DNA from: Paenilisteria portnoyi
GTDB lineage: Bacteria; Bacillota; Bacilli; Lactobacillales; Listeriaceae
DNA length: 64,000 bases
Assembly (NCBI RefSeq): GCF_014322795.1
Contig: NZ_JAASTT010000016.1
Coordinates: 1 to 64,000 of the forward strand
Direction of reading: 5' to 3'
The translations under genes and the position numbers were made by a program. Within the stretch, counting starts at the first letter, position 1, and every line of letters begins with the position of its first letter. Positions 52,928 through 60,580 of this stretch are shown piece by piece. The notes below the pieces were generated by a model, which saw only the letters and a list, made by a program, of their open reading frames with translations, was not told the DNA's origin and searched no databases.

Positions 52928-52987
52928 CGGTTCTATAATAAATGTTGAGGCAGATTAACTGCTATCCCAACATTTATTATAGAACCG
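52928..52987. repeat. perfect 20-bp inverted repeat
   Basis: CGGTTCTATAATAAATGTTG (52928-52947) and its exact complement (52968-52987), with a 20-nt loop. It lies 3 nt beyond the stop of the membrane protein gene. TTTT follows on the plus strand only, so it is an odd terminator for the minus-strand gene; it may be a terminator, a recombination relic or a protein site. Confidence 0.8.
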
Positions 52988-52990
52988 TTT

Positions 52991-53527
52991 TCATGCGACG
53001 AGTTGAATAAGTAAGAAAACTGCAAAGGATAGAATCAACCAGAGGACTATGTGAGCAACTATCACCCAGAGCAGATTGTTTTCAAAAAAGTCCTCCGCTC
53101 CTTTTTTTTTGAGAACCCCACGACCGATAGTAGTTGTAATATATAGCGCTATAAATGACGCTACTATAGTAATATTTAGCATGTGCACTGTCATTAAGTA
53201 TCTTACAAGTACAAATAAAATACAGATGGCTACGAATATTACGATAAAAACGGCGACCACAATTACCCATAATCGTGATTTCGTTTTTGATGTTGCTTCA
53301 GATTCCAAATTTGAGTCTTCCTTTTCTGAAGCGAATTTATGTGTAAGGTCAATAATAAGAAAAACTATGAATATAATTATCATTATAGCGGATATCGCAA
53401 TCGCGATAATTTCTGTTATTCTTGTTGCCTTTAGATTTGCGGCTACAACTATTAAAATAGCAGCAATAAGACAATACCAAAACCACCAATTTTTAAAAAT
53501 TGATTTTTTCGCTTTCTTATTTGCCAT
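52991..53527 (-). CDS. prophage membrane protein, possible superinfection exclusion
   Basis: 178 residues with about five hydrophobic helices (YCLIAAILIVVAANL; IAIAISAIMIIIFIVFLII; WVIVVAVFIVIFVAICILF; ITIVASFIALYITT; VIVAHIVLWLILSFAVFLL) and a basic N-terminus (ANKKAKKSIFKNWW). No family recognised. ATG 53527 has GGGAG nine nt upstream. It lies between int and cI, expressed from the lysogenic side, a usual place for immunity or superinfection-exclusion genes; that role is inferred. Confidence 0.7.
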   Translation of the reverse strand: MANKKAKKSIFKNWWFWYCLIAAILIVVAANLKATRITEIIAIAISAIMIIIFIVFLIIDLTHKFASEKEDSNLESEATSKTKSRLWVIVVAVFIVIFVAICILFVLVRYLMTVHMLNITIVASFIALYITTTIGRGVLKKKGAEDFFENNLLWVIVAHIVLWLILSFAVFLLIQLVA

Positions 53528-53587
53528 TTTCATCTGCTCCCTTAATGTTTTTTACATCAACGCATTTGCGCAAATATCTGCATATCA

Positions 53588-54250
53588 TTATAGTGTAGTC
53601 CCGTAGTAAATGACTTTTCCGTGTATCTTTACATTATAATCAGTGTCAGACATAACAACAATATCTTTAAATGCAGGATCGTGTGACTCTGCTTTAAATA
53701 ATATGGCTCCCTCTATTTCATTTGGACGATAGCGCTTAAGTGAATATTGGTTGTCATGCGAGAAGATAACTATATCACCATCTTTATAGTTTTCAAATTC
53801 AACCTGTTTTGCAATTATGACTTCATCGTGTTGAATTACTTTATCCATGGAACTACCATTTACCTTCATCGCGAATAGTTTATTTGAATTGTAAGGACGG
53901 CTAAACATAGCTAATGGCAATGAAATTATTTTTACATTATCTGAATTTATGCCCTCAACCTCTGACAGTACACCTGCTGAGATTGTTCCGTACAATGGAA
54001 TATTAACCATTTCAAATGAAAACTTTTGCTCCTCACTTCCATCAATCAGTTCACTAACGGTAATGCCAAATAGTTCGGCCATTTTTTGAATTGCACCCAT
54101 CCTAGGGTTTTTTAATCCAGTTTCCCAATTTGATATGGTTTGCTTTGATACAGAAAGCTTATCCGCAAGGTCTTGTTGTGTAAATCCGCGTCTCCCCCTA
54201 TATAAAGCAATTTGATCGGGGAGAGAAATATTTCGATTGTTGTTCAACAT
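53588..54250 (-). CDS. CI-like phage repressor (XRE + S24)
   Basis: A 220-residue LexA/CI-type repressor. The N-terminal helix-turn-helix (FTQQDLADKLSVSKQTISNWETG, about residues 22-44) is followed by a peptidase S24 domain: the Ala-Gly cleavage site in TISAGVLS near 93, Ser in KVNGSSMDKV near 130 and Lys in QYSLKRYR near 168. RecA-stimulated self-cleavage would induce the prophage. ATG 54250 is six nt from GAGAGG; ATG 54256 is fused to it. Confidence 0.93.
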   Translation of the reverse strand: MLNNNRNISLPDQIALYRGRRGFTQQDLADKLSVSKQTISNWETGLKNPRMGAIQKMAELFGITVSELIDGSEEQKFSFEMVNIPLYGTISAGVLSEVEGINSDNVKIISLPLAMFSRPYNSNKLFAMKVNGSSMDKVIQHDEVIIAKQVEFENYKDGDIVIFSHDNQYSLKRYRPNEIEGAILFKAESHDPAFKDIVVMSDTDYNVKIHGKVIYYGTTL

Positions 54251-54272
54251 AATCATCCTCTCTACCTATATG

Positions 54273-54358
54273 ATACAACATAAAGTTATACAATACAACA
54301 TAAAGTTATATAAAAGTTATATAAAGTGTTTGACAATAACCGAAAGTTATATTATAGT
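54273..54358. promoter_or_regulatory. cI-cro operator region and early promoter
   Basis: ATACAACATAAAGTTATA occurs twice, at 54273-54290 and 54293-54310, in a 20-bp period. Partial copies AAAGTTATA follow at 54313 and 54343. A strong early promoter reads TTGACA (54330-54335), 17 bp, TATAGT (54353-54358), with one partial copy inside the spacer. This is the repressor/Cro switch. Confidence 0.8.
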
Positions 54359-54379
54359 GTTGTTATGGAGGTGAGGGAA

Positions 54380-54634
54380 ATGTTAGTTATCACACTAGAA
54401 GCTGCCAGAGTGAATAAAAAAATGACTCAATTAGAAGTTGCTAAAAACTTATCTGAATCCCTTAATGAGAAGGTTACTCGGCAGAAAGTCTCGTATTATG
54501 AGAACCATCCAGAGAATACACCAGTCAAAGTTGCTGAGGCATTTTGTGATTTATATGATATTCCCATTAACAATATTTTTTTTGCTGGCAAGTCAACTTT
54601 AAGTTATACGGGCGATAATAAAGCTATTTCATGA
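54380..54634 (+). CDS. Cro-like XRE family protein
   Basis: 84 residues with a helix-turn-helix (MTQLEVAKNLSESLNEKVTRQKVSYYENHP) that fits XRE proteins. First rightward gene after the early promoter, 22 nt past its -10, so the expected Cro counterpart to CI. ATG 54380 has GGAGGTGAGGG upstream. Confidence 0.8.
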   Translation: MLVITLEAARVNKKMTQLEVAKNLSESLNEKVTRQKVSYYENHPENTPVKVAEAFCDLYDIPINNIFFAGKSTLSYTGDNKAIS

Positions 54635-54691
54635 ATAACTTTTGGTTTGTTAATAAGTAGCTACTATATGTATAGATAGGAGGTGATCTAG

Positions 54692-54934
54692 GTGACGAAT
54701 TATGAAAAAGAGGTTCAGGAGCTTTTAGAAATCATGCAAATGAAAATAGAAGAAGCAGTCTGTGAGTGCGACAATAGATTAATCAAAATAAGCATAGGAA
54801 AGACATATAATGAGCTTTCCCATGCGCTTAGAGCTAATAGTCCAGTATTCCGTGGTGCGGAATATAATATCGCTTGTCATTATGAATTATCTCGAAGAAG
54901 TAAAGCAAGACAAGCGAACGAACTAATTAGATAG
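54692..54934 (+). CDS. phage hypothetical protein
   Basis: 80 residues, helical, two cysteines near 24-26 (VCECDN), basic C-terminus (SRRSKARQANELIR). No family recognised. The start is GTG behind a perfect AGGAGGTGAT. Overlaps the convergent next gene by 8 bp. Confidence 0.65.
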   Translation: MTNYEKEVQELLEIMQMKIEEAVCECDNRLIKISIGKTYNELSHALRANSPVFRGAEYNIACHYELSRRSKARQANELIR

Positions 54935-55226
54935 ATACCAGTTTTACTATAGCGTTTGACGAAAATACTTCATTCTCTTTGTCGAGTAGATAAAAATACT
55001 CGAAATTACACAGAAATTCAGTTAGGGATGGAATCATACCCGCTGAAGCATGTAGCCAAAGCTCTAATGGCTCTGACGTAGAAGTTGTTCTAGGATAGTA
55101 GAATTTTTCTTTGTCAGAAATGTTTACTGCCCGGTTATCACGAGAGTGTATACCGATTAGCTTGGATCCATCCTGTACAACCAGACTTTCACCATTTGAA
55201 AAGATAATCTTACAAGAATTCATCAT
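54927..55226 (-). CDS. phage hypothetical protein
   Basis: 99 residues, beta-rich start (CKIIFSNGESLVVQDGSKLIGI) and an acidic end. Opposite in strand to the early genes, preceded by GTGAGGTGATAC. Small ORFs of this kind occur in Listeria and related phages; function unknown. Reverse orientation within the early region suggests expression in the lysogen. Confidence 0.65.
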   Translation of the reverse strand: MMNSCKIIFSNGESLVVQDGSKLIGIHSRDNRAVNISDKEKFYYPRTTSTSEPLELWLHASAGMIPSLTEFLCNFEYFYLLDKENEVFSSNAIVKLVSI

Positions 55227-55293
55227 GTATCACCTCACTTTCTAAGGTGATTATACCATAAAAAATACCATTGAAAGAAAGGAGTGGATATCC

Positions 55294-55413
55294 GTGCATC
55301 ACTACATTACGAAATATCGTGATGGAAAAGGCAATCGCTTTGCAGAGTCATGGTTGCAACTAAATATTTTTGGGAAATGTGTTTGTTTTAACCGTAAGCG
55401 CATAGCCCTATAA
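55294..55413 (+). CDS. small phage protein, 39 residues
   Basis: GTG start behind AAAGGAGTGG. The product (HHYITKYRDGKGNRFAESWL, then QLNIFGKCVCFNRKRIAL) has a regular small-fold look common among Firmicute prophage early genes. Function unknown. Too short for usual ORF cutoffs but well supported by the ribosome site. Confidence 0.6.
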   Translation: MHHYITKYRDGKGNRFAESWLQLNIFGKCVCFNRKRIAL

Positions 55414-55445
55414 AAAAGAGCAGGCTATTGCCTACTTCAAATCAC

Positions 55446-55586
55446 TTATTTGTTAAAGGTAGTTGCATCACAATGTGGGCAAGGAAGCAAAGTATCAGTC
55501 GCATCATCTAATACTACTTTTTGTCCACAACTATTACATGTGTAGGTAGCTTTACCAGGTTTTTCGCCAGTTGTATGTTGAGTCAT
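55446..55586 (-). CDS. small zinc-ribbon protein
   Basis: 46 residues, KATYTCNSCGQKVVLDDATD then TLLPCPHCDATTF: two CxxC knuckles spaced 15 residues apart, a rubredoxin/zinc-ribbon fold. A perfect GGAGGTG lies upstream of the ATG at 55586. Opposite in strand to the surrounding early genes. It may bind DNA or a protein; function unknown. Confidence 0.75.
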   Translation of the reverse strand: MTQHTTGEKPGKATYTCNSCGQKVVLDDATDTLLPCPHCDATTFNK

Positions 55587-55657
55587 GTGAGTGCACCTCC
55601 AATCAGGGTGATTGTACCAAAATGTAGATGTAATAGAAAGTGTTAGGGGGATAAAGA

Positions 55658-56455
55658 ATGATAGATTTAAAAATAATCGGCAAGCAACATGTTGGCCATT
55701 TTGAATTTACTGGTATCGAGGGTGGATTTGGAGAAGACAAACGAGCAATGACGGTGAAGGATATTGCAGAAATTCATAGTACAGATGTTAGAACGATTAA
55801 TCAATCCATCAATCGTAATATCGAACGATTTAAAAGTGATGTAGATATTCTTGATTTAAAATCCGTTATCACACAGAGTGATCTCGAAAAGTTTGGCTAT
55901 ACGCAAAATGCTTGGAACAGAAGCAACAATATTTATCTTCTATCCGAACGCGGCTATTCCAAACTACTCAAAATTTTAGAGGATGATACTGCTTGGGAAA
56001 TATACGATCAATTGGTAGACGACTATTTCGCGATGCGGGAAGAAATAAATAAGAAACTGCCAACTGATCCGATGGAGATTTTAAGACTAGTTTTTGATGC
56101 CAACGACAATACAAACGTTGAAGTATCTAAGTTGGATAAGCGCGTAAATGAATTAGAAGTGAACAAACCACTTACTGCCAGTGATTATGGCTATATCACA
56201 CGCTTAGTAAGTCAACGTGTCGGCAACGTGATTAAAGAAAGGCATTTAAAGCCAACGCAGGAACAAAAATCACAACTGTACAAAGATTTAAATTCAGAAG
56301 TGAAGAAGATTGCGCAAGTGCCGCACCGTTCCCAATTGCGTATGCGCCACTATGATATGGTTATCGATTTTATTGTGAACTGGCAACCATCAACGGCGAC
56401 CATGACACTCATAAATCAAATGGACAATGAGGACCTGGACAATATCGGATATTGA
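55658..56455 (+). CDS. phage antirepressor (ORF6N/ORF6C)
   Basis: 265 residues. The N-terminal ORF6N domain (about 28-125: MTVKDIAEIHSTDVRTINQS, YLLSERGYSKLLKIL) is followed by a linker and the ORF6C domain (about 170-255: LVSQRVGNVIKERH, HRSQLRMRHYDMVIDFIVNW). Such proteins relieve repression or modulate the lysogeny switch. GTTAGGGGG precedes the ATG. First of the rightward early block. Confidence 0.85.
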   Translation: MIDLKIIGKQHVGHFEFTGIEGGFGEDKRAMTVKDIAEIHSTDVRTINQSINRNIERFKSDVDILDLKSVITQSDLEKFGYTQNAWNRSNNIYLLSERGYSKLLKILEDDTAWEIYDQLVDDYFAMREEINKKLPTDPMEILRLVFDANDNTNVEVSKLDKRVNELEVNKPLTASDYGYITRLVSQRVGNVIKERHLKPTQEQKSQLYKDLNSEVKKIAQVPHRSQLRMRHYDMVIDFIVNWQPSTATMTLINQMDNEDLDNIGY

Positions 56456-56479
56456 GCGGCAATAAAAAATTAAAAAAAC

Positions 56480-56496
56480 GGCGGAGGGGCGTGGAT
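56480..56496 (+). repeat. 17-bp repeat, copy 2
   Basis: GGCGGAGGGGCGTGGAT, identical to 52670-52686. Here GGAGGGG serves as the ribosome site of the gene starting at 56500. Confidence 0.75.
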
Positions 56497-56499
56497 TCC

Positions 56500-56808
56500 A
56501 TGTCACTAATAAAATTTGACGAGGAAACAGTAAAACAGCTAATCAAGGAGAAAACGCAAGAGGTATTGGAGGAAATGGGTGTCGTTGGGCTAATTTGGAG
56601 AATGGACAGAATGCGGGTAGTTTGCGGTGGGTATAGCGAACGCTGGGTAGTAGATCATATCTGCCACCATCCTTATGTTGTTCAACATCAACTGGCTATT
56701 TCGACAAGTAGCGGCTGGATGTTCAAGGCGAAGCAGATAGAGGAATTTATCGATCTGTATTTTCCAGAACTCGGAGTCAATCACAAGCGAGGTGCTAAAA
56801 TTGGCTAG
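56500..56808 (+). CDS. DUF771 family phage protein
   Basis: 102 residues resembling the DUF771 early phage family: acidic helical start (DEETVKQLIKEKTQEVLEEM), then MRVVCGGYSERWVVDHICHHPYV and SSGWMFKAKQIEEFIDLYFPEL. Probably a small DNA-binding or excision-type protein. ATG 56500 is set by GGAGGGG 12 nt upstream. Confidence 0.7.
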   Translation: MSLIKFDEETVKQLIKEKTQEVLEEMGVVGLIWRMDRMRVVCGGYSERWVVDHICHHPYVVQHQLAISTSSGWMFKAKQIEEFIDLYFPELGVNHKRGAKIG

Positions 56809-56896
56809 TATATTAACAATAGGGTGCGTGCTGATTATGTTCGCATTTGGTATGTTCAAAGTTGGCTATCATTCAGGATTAAAGGCACAAAAATAA
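56801..56896 (+). CDS. 31-residue membrane peptide
   Basis: TTG start (56801) with GAGGTG upstream inside the end of the DUF771 gene, overlapping its stop. The product ASILTIGCVLIMFAFGMFKV then GYHSGLKAQK is a single membrane helix with a basic tail. Small helper-type phage protein; function unknown. Confidence 0.5.
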   Translation: MASILTIGCVLIMFAFGMFKVGYHSGLKAQK

Positions 56897-56930
56897 ACCC
56901 ACGCTCGGCAAAGCGGGGTTCGGGATGTAG

Positions 56931-56964
56931 CATACAATAAGCCACCGATTAAGCTTATTGTATG
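56931..56964. repeat. perfect 12-bp inverted repeat
   Basis: CATACAATAAGC and GCTTATTGTATG around a 10-nt loop, in the leader just before the gene at 57010. No T-run follows, so it is more likely a regulatory RNA structure or protein site than a terminator. Confidence 0.65.
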
Positions 56965-57009
56965 TCATATCCTCCAAAATAGCAAGTTAAATGTGGGAGG
57001 TTTTTTATT

Positions 57010-57261
57010 ATGAAAGCAGAAATATCATTGGAATTACTTGGCGAGGTGCTAAGGATTGCGAAGGCAGAAACAGAGCAATCCATCAAATATATAAAGGGGT
57101 TGCCGGAGCGCGGAATTGGCGTAGGGATGGAAGATTTTCTTTCTGGCCAACTTACTGAAAAAGAACGCTTATTAGCAGATATTGACGCTCAACTAGACGG
57201 ACTAAACGCGATGACTTATTCCGTTGTCACGCGTCCATTGGAGGGGTTAGATGAAAACTAG
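57010..57261 (+). CDS. phage hypothetical protein
   Basis: 83 residues, largely helical (LLGEVLRIAKAETEQSIKYI; LTEKERLLADIDAQLDGL). No family recognised. GTGGGAGG precedes the ATG. Overlaps the next gene by 11 bp, indicating an early operon. Confidence 0.65.
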   Translation: MKAEISLELLGEVLRIAKAETEQSIKYIKGLPERGIGVGMEDFLSGQLTEKERLLADIDAQLDGLNAMTYSVVTRPLEGLDEN

Positions 57262-57892
57262 AAGAGATGGCCCAGACCTATACGAAGCAGCATTTTATAA
57301 TTTTTGTGATCGTACATTAGAAATAGGCAAAGTACACGGCCCTGATGCCAGCAAAAAATATTTAAAGGATCATTTTTTGTTCTATGCGATTAAATATCTT
57401 GGCAAATTGAGCCTTAAAAATAGAACAGAATCAGAACTAAAGTCACTTTTCGAATTATGTCAGATAGTAATGGCGCACATTGGTGTGATGACCCCGCGAG
57501 AATTTGCAACATTCTTTCCGATTGACAAGACTTACGACGGTGCCAAGTGGGGGAACAAAGACTATTTCTACACCATGAAATACATTAATGGCATCGGTGG
57601 CATGGACACGGTGATAGGCGAAAGAGACCTAGAATTTATGTACGAGTACGATAATTGGGATGTCCGTTTCTTTACACTTACCTCATTGGCGATTATAAGT
57701 GAGTTGCAAGAGCCGACAGACGGAAAGAACATCATGGAAGAATTTGCGAGCCTATTAGACGCAGAAATTTTTACAGAGCATGATTTTGGCACTGGCGTCA
57801 TTCATTTAATCGGGGACAAGGGTACCACTCACATTTTAAAGGATGGCGTGGGATTTCAAACAAATATCGGGGGTTTTGATGATGGGGAATAA
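57251..57892 (+). CDS. phage hypothetical protein
   Basis: 213 residues, cytoplasmic, no family recognised. Helical first half (DLYEAAFYNFCDRTLEIGKV), a phrase MTPREFATFFPIDKTYDGAKWG near 80-101 and an acidic C-terminus. GGAGGGG lies upstream of the ATG within the previous gene. Part of the compact early operon. Confidence 0.65.
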   Translation: MKTRRDGPDLYEAAFYNFCDRTLEIGKVHGPDASKKYLKDHFLFYAIKYLGKLSLKNRTESELKSLFELCQIVMAHIGVMTPREFATFFPIDKTYDGAKWGNKDYFYTMKYINGIGGMDTVIGERDLEFMYEYDNWDVRFFTLTSLAIISELQEPTDGKNIMEEFASLLDAEIFTEHDFGTGVIHLIGDKGTTHILKDGVGFQTNIGGFDDGE

Positions 57893-58169
57893 ATTTCATA
57901 AAGCGATGTTGGCATTTTCGTCCGAGCGTATTAATTCGGTGGACAGGGCGCTAGACGATGTTTTGGAGTATAGGGAATCAGAGAGTGAGGCTAATAAAGC
58001 CTTAACAGAGCTAACGATGACACTCACACCGGATCAGATGAGTGCATTTGAAGAGTATTCTAACTTAGCGGCGATGTTGCCTATGATTTACGCTCAAAAA
58101 GTATATGAACTAGCGTTTTATGATGGTATCAGTTTTGCTCGTGAAATGGAGGGTTTCGGCAATGATTGA
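57879..58169 (+). CDS. phage hypothetical protein
   Basis: 96 residues, helical (ALDDVLEYRESESEANKALTEL; YAQKVYELAFYDGISFAREM). It resembles small phage helical-bundle proteins ending in a GxxxG-type helix; no family named. ATG 57879 (or 57882) has CGGGGG upstream; both overlap the end of the preceding gene. Confidence 0.6.
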   Translation: MMGNKFHKAMLAFSSERINSVDRALDDVLEYRESESEANKALTELTMTLTPDQMSAFEEYSNLAAMLPMIYAQKVYELAFYDGISFAREMEGFGND

Positions 58170-58491
58170 AAATGAAATGCAGTGCGCGGAAACGTTCAAA
58201 GACCTTACCATTGAAATATCAGATGTCGGAATTGCGATAGAGGATGCTATTAACATCATTGAATTAAGTTATCTTATAGCAGATGACATTCCCGTAGATA
58301 AGACTCAATCAGAAGTGCAACAAGTCATTAGCGCATTACGTGTATTATGCGATTCCTTGCGTCCAAGAGTAGGCCAAATGAGCGGCATAGAAGAAAAGGT
58401 GATGTTGATACAAAAAACTTTCAAAGCGCAACAACCATTTTGTAATATGCCAGTTCATCCAAGCGCGCAAGGGGATGATCCTAATGGCTGA
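58162..58491 (+). CDS. phage hypothetical protein
   Basis: 109 residues, helical acidic N-part (TFKDLTIEISDVGIAIEDAI) with a flexible C-terminus. No family recognised. ATG 58162 is set by GAGGG; it overlaps both neighbours by 8 bp. Confidence 0.6.
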   Translation: MIENEMQCAETFKDLTIEISDVGIAIEDAINIIELSYLIADDIPVDKTQSEVQQVISALRVLCDSLRPRVGQMSGIEEKVMLIQKTFKAQQPFCNMPVHPSAQGDDPNG

Positions 58492-59335
58492 AATTACATG
58501 GATCAAGTTCAAAACGGATATGTTCGAGGATGAAAAAATAAGGTTGATTGAAAGCTTGCCAAATTGTGACACGATACTAGTAATTTGGTTTAAGCTACTA
58601 GCCCAAGCAGGAAAATCGAATTTAAACGGCTATATTATGCTTAATGAGCAAGTTCCATTAAACACGGAAGAACTGTCAGGCTTGTTCAATCGTCCTTTAA
58701 ATGACGTTAGAATGGCGTTCGCGGTATTGGCTAGATATCAACTAATTGAAATCGAGAACGATATTATTAGTATTCGCAACTGGGAGAAACATCAAAACAT
58801 CGAAGGTATGGACAAAGTACGATTACAGAACAAAGAGCGTAATCGAAAATACCGAGAACGTAAGCGGCAGAACCTTTTACCTGAAAGTGACGTTACCGTG
58901 ACGTCACATGACGGAACAGATATAGATAAAGAATTAGATAAAGAGAAAGATAAAGAAAGAGATAAAAGAGATATAGCCGAGCAAAAGCTCGACGACCTGT
59001 CCGAGGCAGTGAGTGCAATTGTGGCATATCTCAACGAAAAGGCGAATAAAAATTATAAAACCAACACACCAGCCACAAGAAGCCATATTAAAGCTAGACT
59101 AGGCGAGGGGTTCACGGTTGATGACTTTAAAAAAGTGATTGATATAAAAACCGCTGAATGGCTCGACGACCCTAGTATGCAAAAATTCTTACGGCCAATA
59201 ACTCTATTTGCCACTAAGTTCGAATCGTATCTAAACCAACCAATGCCAACGAAAGGAGGTTATGGCAATGCGCAAAACAACGGACGTCATGCGGGAAGTG
59301 ATGAAGATAAATACGCAAAGGGGTTCTTCGGTTGA
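58484..59335 (+). CDS. phage replisome organiser (RepO-like)
   Basis: 283 residues. The N-terminal domain is the phage replisome organiser type (ITWIKFKTDMFEDEKIRLIE... LSGLFNRPLNDVRMAFAVLARYQLIEIEND; winged helix over about 5-95). A highly charged linker with repeated Lys/Asp/Glu units (about 144-160) follows, then a Phg_2220_C domain (IVAYLNEKANKNYKTNTPAT... MQKFLRPITLFATKFESYL). It binds the phage origin and recruits the loader encoded next. ATG 58484. Confidence 0.87.
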   Translation: MAEITWIKFKTDMFEDEKIRLIESLPNCDTILVIWFKLLAQAGKSNLNGYIMLNEQVPLNTEELSGLFNRPLNDVRMAFAVLARYQLIEIENDIISIRNWEKHQNIEGMDKVRLQNKERNRKYRERKRQNLLPESDVTVTSHDGTDIDKELDKEKDKERDKRDIAEQKLDDLSEAVSAIVAYLNEKANKNYKTNTPATRSHIKARLGEGFTVDDFKKVIDIKTAEWLDDPSMQKFLRPITLFATKFESYLNQPMPTKGGYGNAQNNGRHAGSDEDKYAKGFFG

Positions 59336-60161
59336 GGGAGAGCGCCCAACACTGGAATACTCCGAAAATACATGCAGTAACAGCACAGTGCACCCTTATC
59401 GCAAAAATATCCCGATGTATATTGTGAACGGGATAGAGTTGTGTCCTGTTTGTGAAAGCGAAAAACGGGATGCAGAGCTGCAGAAACAAGTAGAGGCAGA
59501 TATACAACGCATTCGAGCAGAGCGAAAAATGGGATTACTAGACAATTTCAGTGTTATTGCAGATCTGACGATAAAAGACGCCACATTTGAGGGGTACATT
59601 GCAGAAGATACAACATCGGAGGCTTATATAAACAAACAGCGCATGATTAAGGTTTATAAATCCTATCGAGCGGATGAGGTTTTTAATACATGGCTTTTTG
59701 GAAAGCCTGGTGTGGGTAAGACTCACCTCGCCATGGCCTTATTGAACAGCCTCAGTAAAAAAGGCGCAGGCGATACATCTTGTTTATTTATCAAGGTCGA
59801 TAAGCTCATGGCAATGATTCGAGATACGTTTAATGACCATTATCAGGGCAAGGATTCAGAAAATGGACTGATACAGCAACTGATAGACGTAGATTATTTG
59901 GTATTAGATGACCTAGGCGCAGAATCTGGGAAGATAGATAGAGACGGGGAGAAAGTCCAAGCGAGTGAGTTCGTCCATCGCGTTTTATATGCTATATCAG
60001 ATGGCCGGCAAGGAAAAAGCACTATTATCACAACAAATTTACTCCATGGTGCTCTTAAGAAAACCTATGACGAAAAGTTGATTTCTCGCTTGTTTAGTAA
60101 TTATTGCTTAATTGAATTTCTAAATACCAAGGACAACAGAATGAAACAAGTAGAATTATGA
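59268..60161 (+). CDS. DnaC/DnaI-like helicase loader
   Basis: 297 residues, AAA+ ATPase. An N-terminal region with CPVC (about residues 61-64) and an upstream Cys suggests a zinc site. Walker A GKPGVGKTHLAMA is near 144-156 and Walker B DYLVLDDLGAE near 207; sensor TTNL follows. It loads the replicative helicase at the origin defined by the replisome organiser. ATG 59268 has AAAGGAGG eight nt upstream. It overlaps the previous gene by 68 bp. Confidence 0.92.
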   Translation: MRKTTDVMREVMKINTQRGSSVEGERPTLEYSENTCSNSTVHPYRKNIPMYIVNGIELCPVCESEKRDAELQKQVEADIQRIRAERKMGLLDNFSVIADLTIKDATFEGYIAEDTTSEAYINKQRMIKVYKSYRADEVFNTWLFGKPGVGKTHLAMALLNSLSKKGAGDTSCLFIKVDKLMAMIRDTFNDHYQGKDSENGLIQQLIDVDYLVLDDLGAESGKIDRDGEKVQASEFVHRVLYAISDGRQGKSTIITTNLLHGALKKTYDEKLISRLFSNYCLIEFLNTKDNRMKQVEL

Positions 60162-60580
60162 GCTATGTAGTTTACGTCTCGAATTCGAGTCAATACGCTT
60201 GATTTTGAGATGTAATTATAAAATATGAATATTTTTCTACGTGAATAAAAAAACTGTTTAAACGAGCGCGTGAGAGGAAATAAAATGGCATTAGAAATTA
60301 GTAAAGCATTTGAATTATTTGGTATACTAGGTAATCAGAACTGATACAAGGCAGAAAATTTTCTAGTCGAGAATTTTCCAACTATGTAATCCTGCAGGTT
60401 TTGCCAAGAATCAAACGATTGAAAACTCGAAATGGATAAGAGAGGGGGGATTGGTTAGCGCAATCGGCCTTAGTGAGTCTTAGGTAAGGTAAACGGGGGA
60501 TATTCGAATCTAGAGGTATTAAGCAGAGAGGTACACACAAAGAGAACGTTGCAACTGGATGATATAGAGGGAGGGGAAAA
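60162..60580. other. 419-bp early-region gap
   Basis: No supported gene. It contains the palindrome CTCGAATTCGAG (60178-60189), a 19-codon frame with a ribosome site (60285-60344, ALEISKAFELFGILGNQN) that looks like a gene stub, and an imperfect inverted repeat GAAAATTTTC/GAGAATTTTC near 60355-60380. Confidence 0.5.

Noticed and set aside
53076-53606. 176-codon plus-strand ORF opposite the prophage membrane protein
   Set aside because: Antisense to a gene with a better ribosome site and clear membrane-helix pattern; the antisense product's hydrophobicity is a mirror effect.
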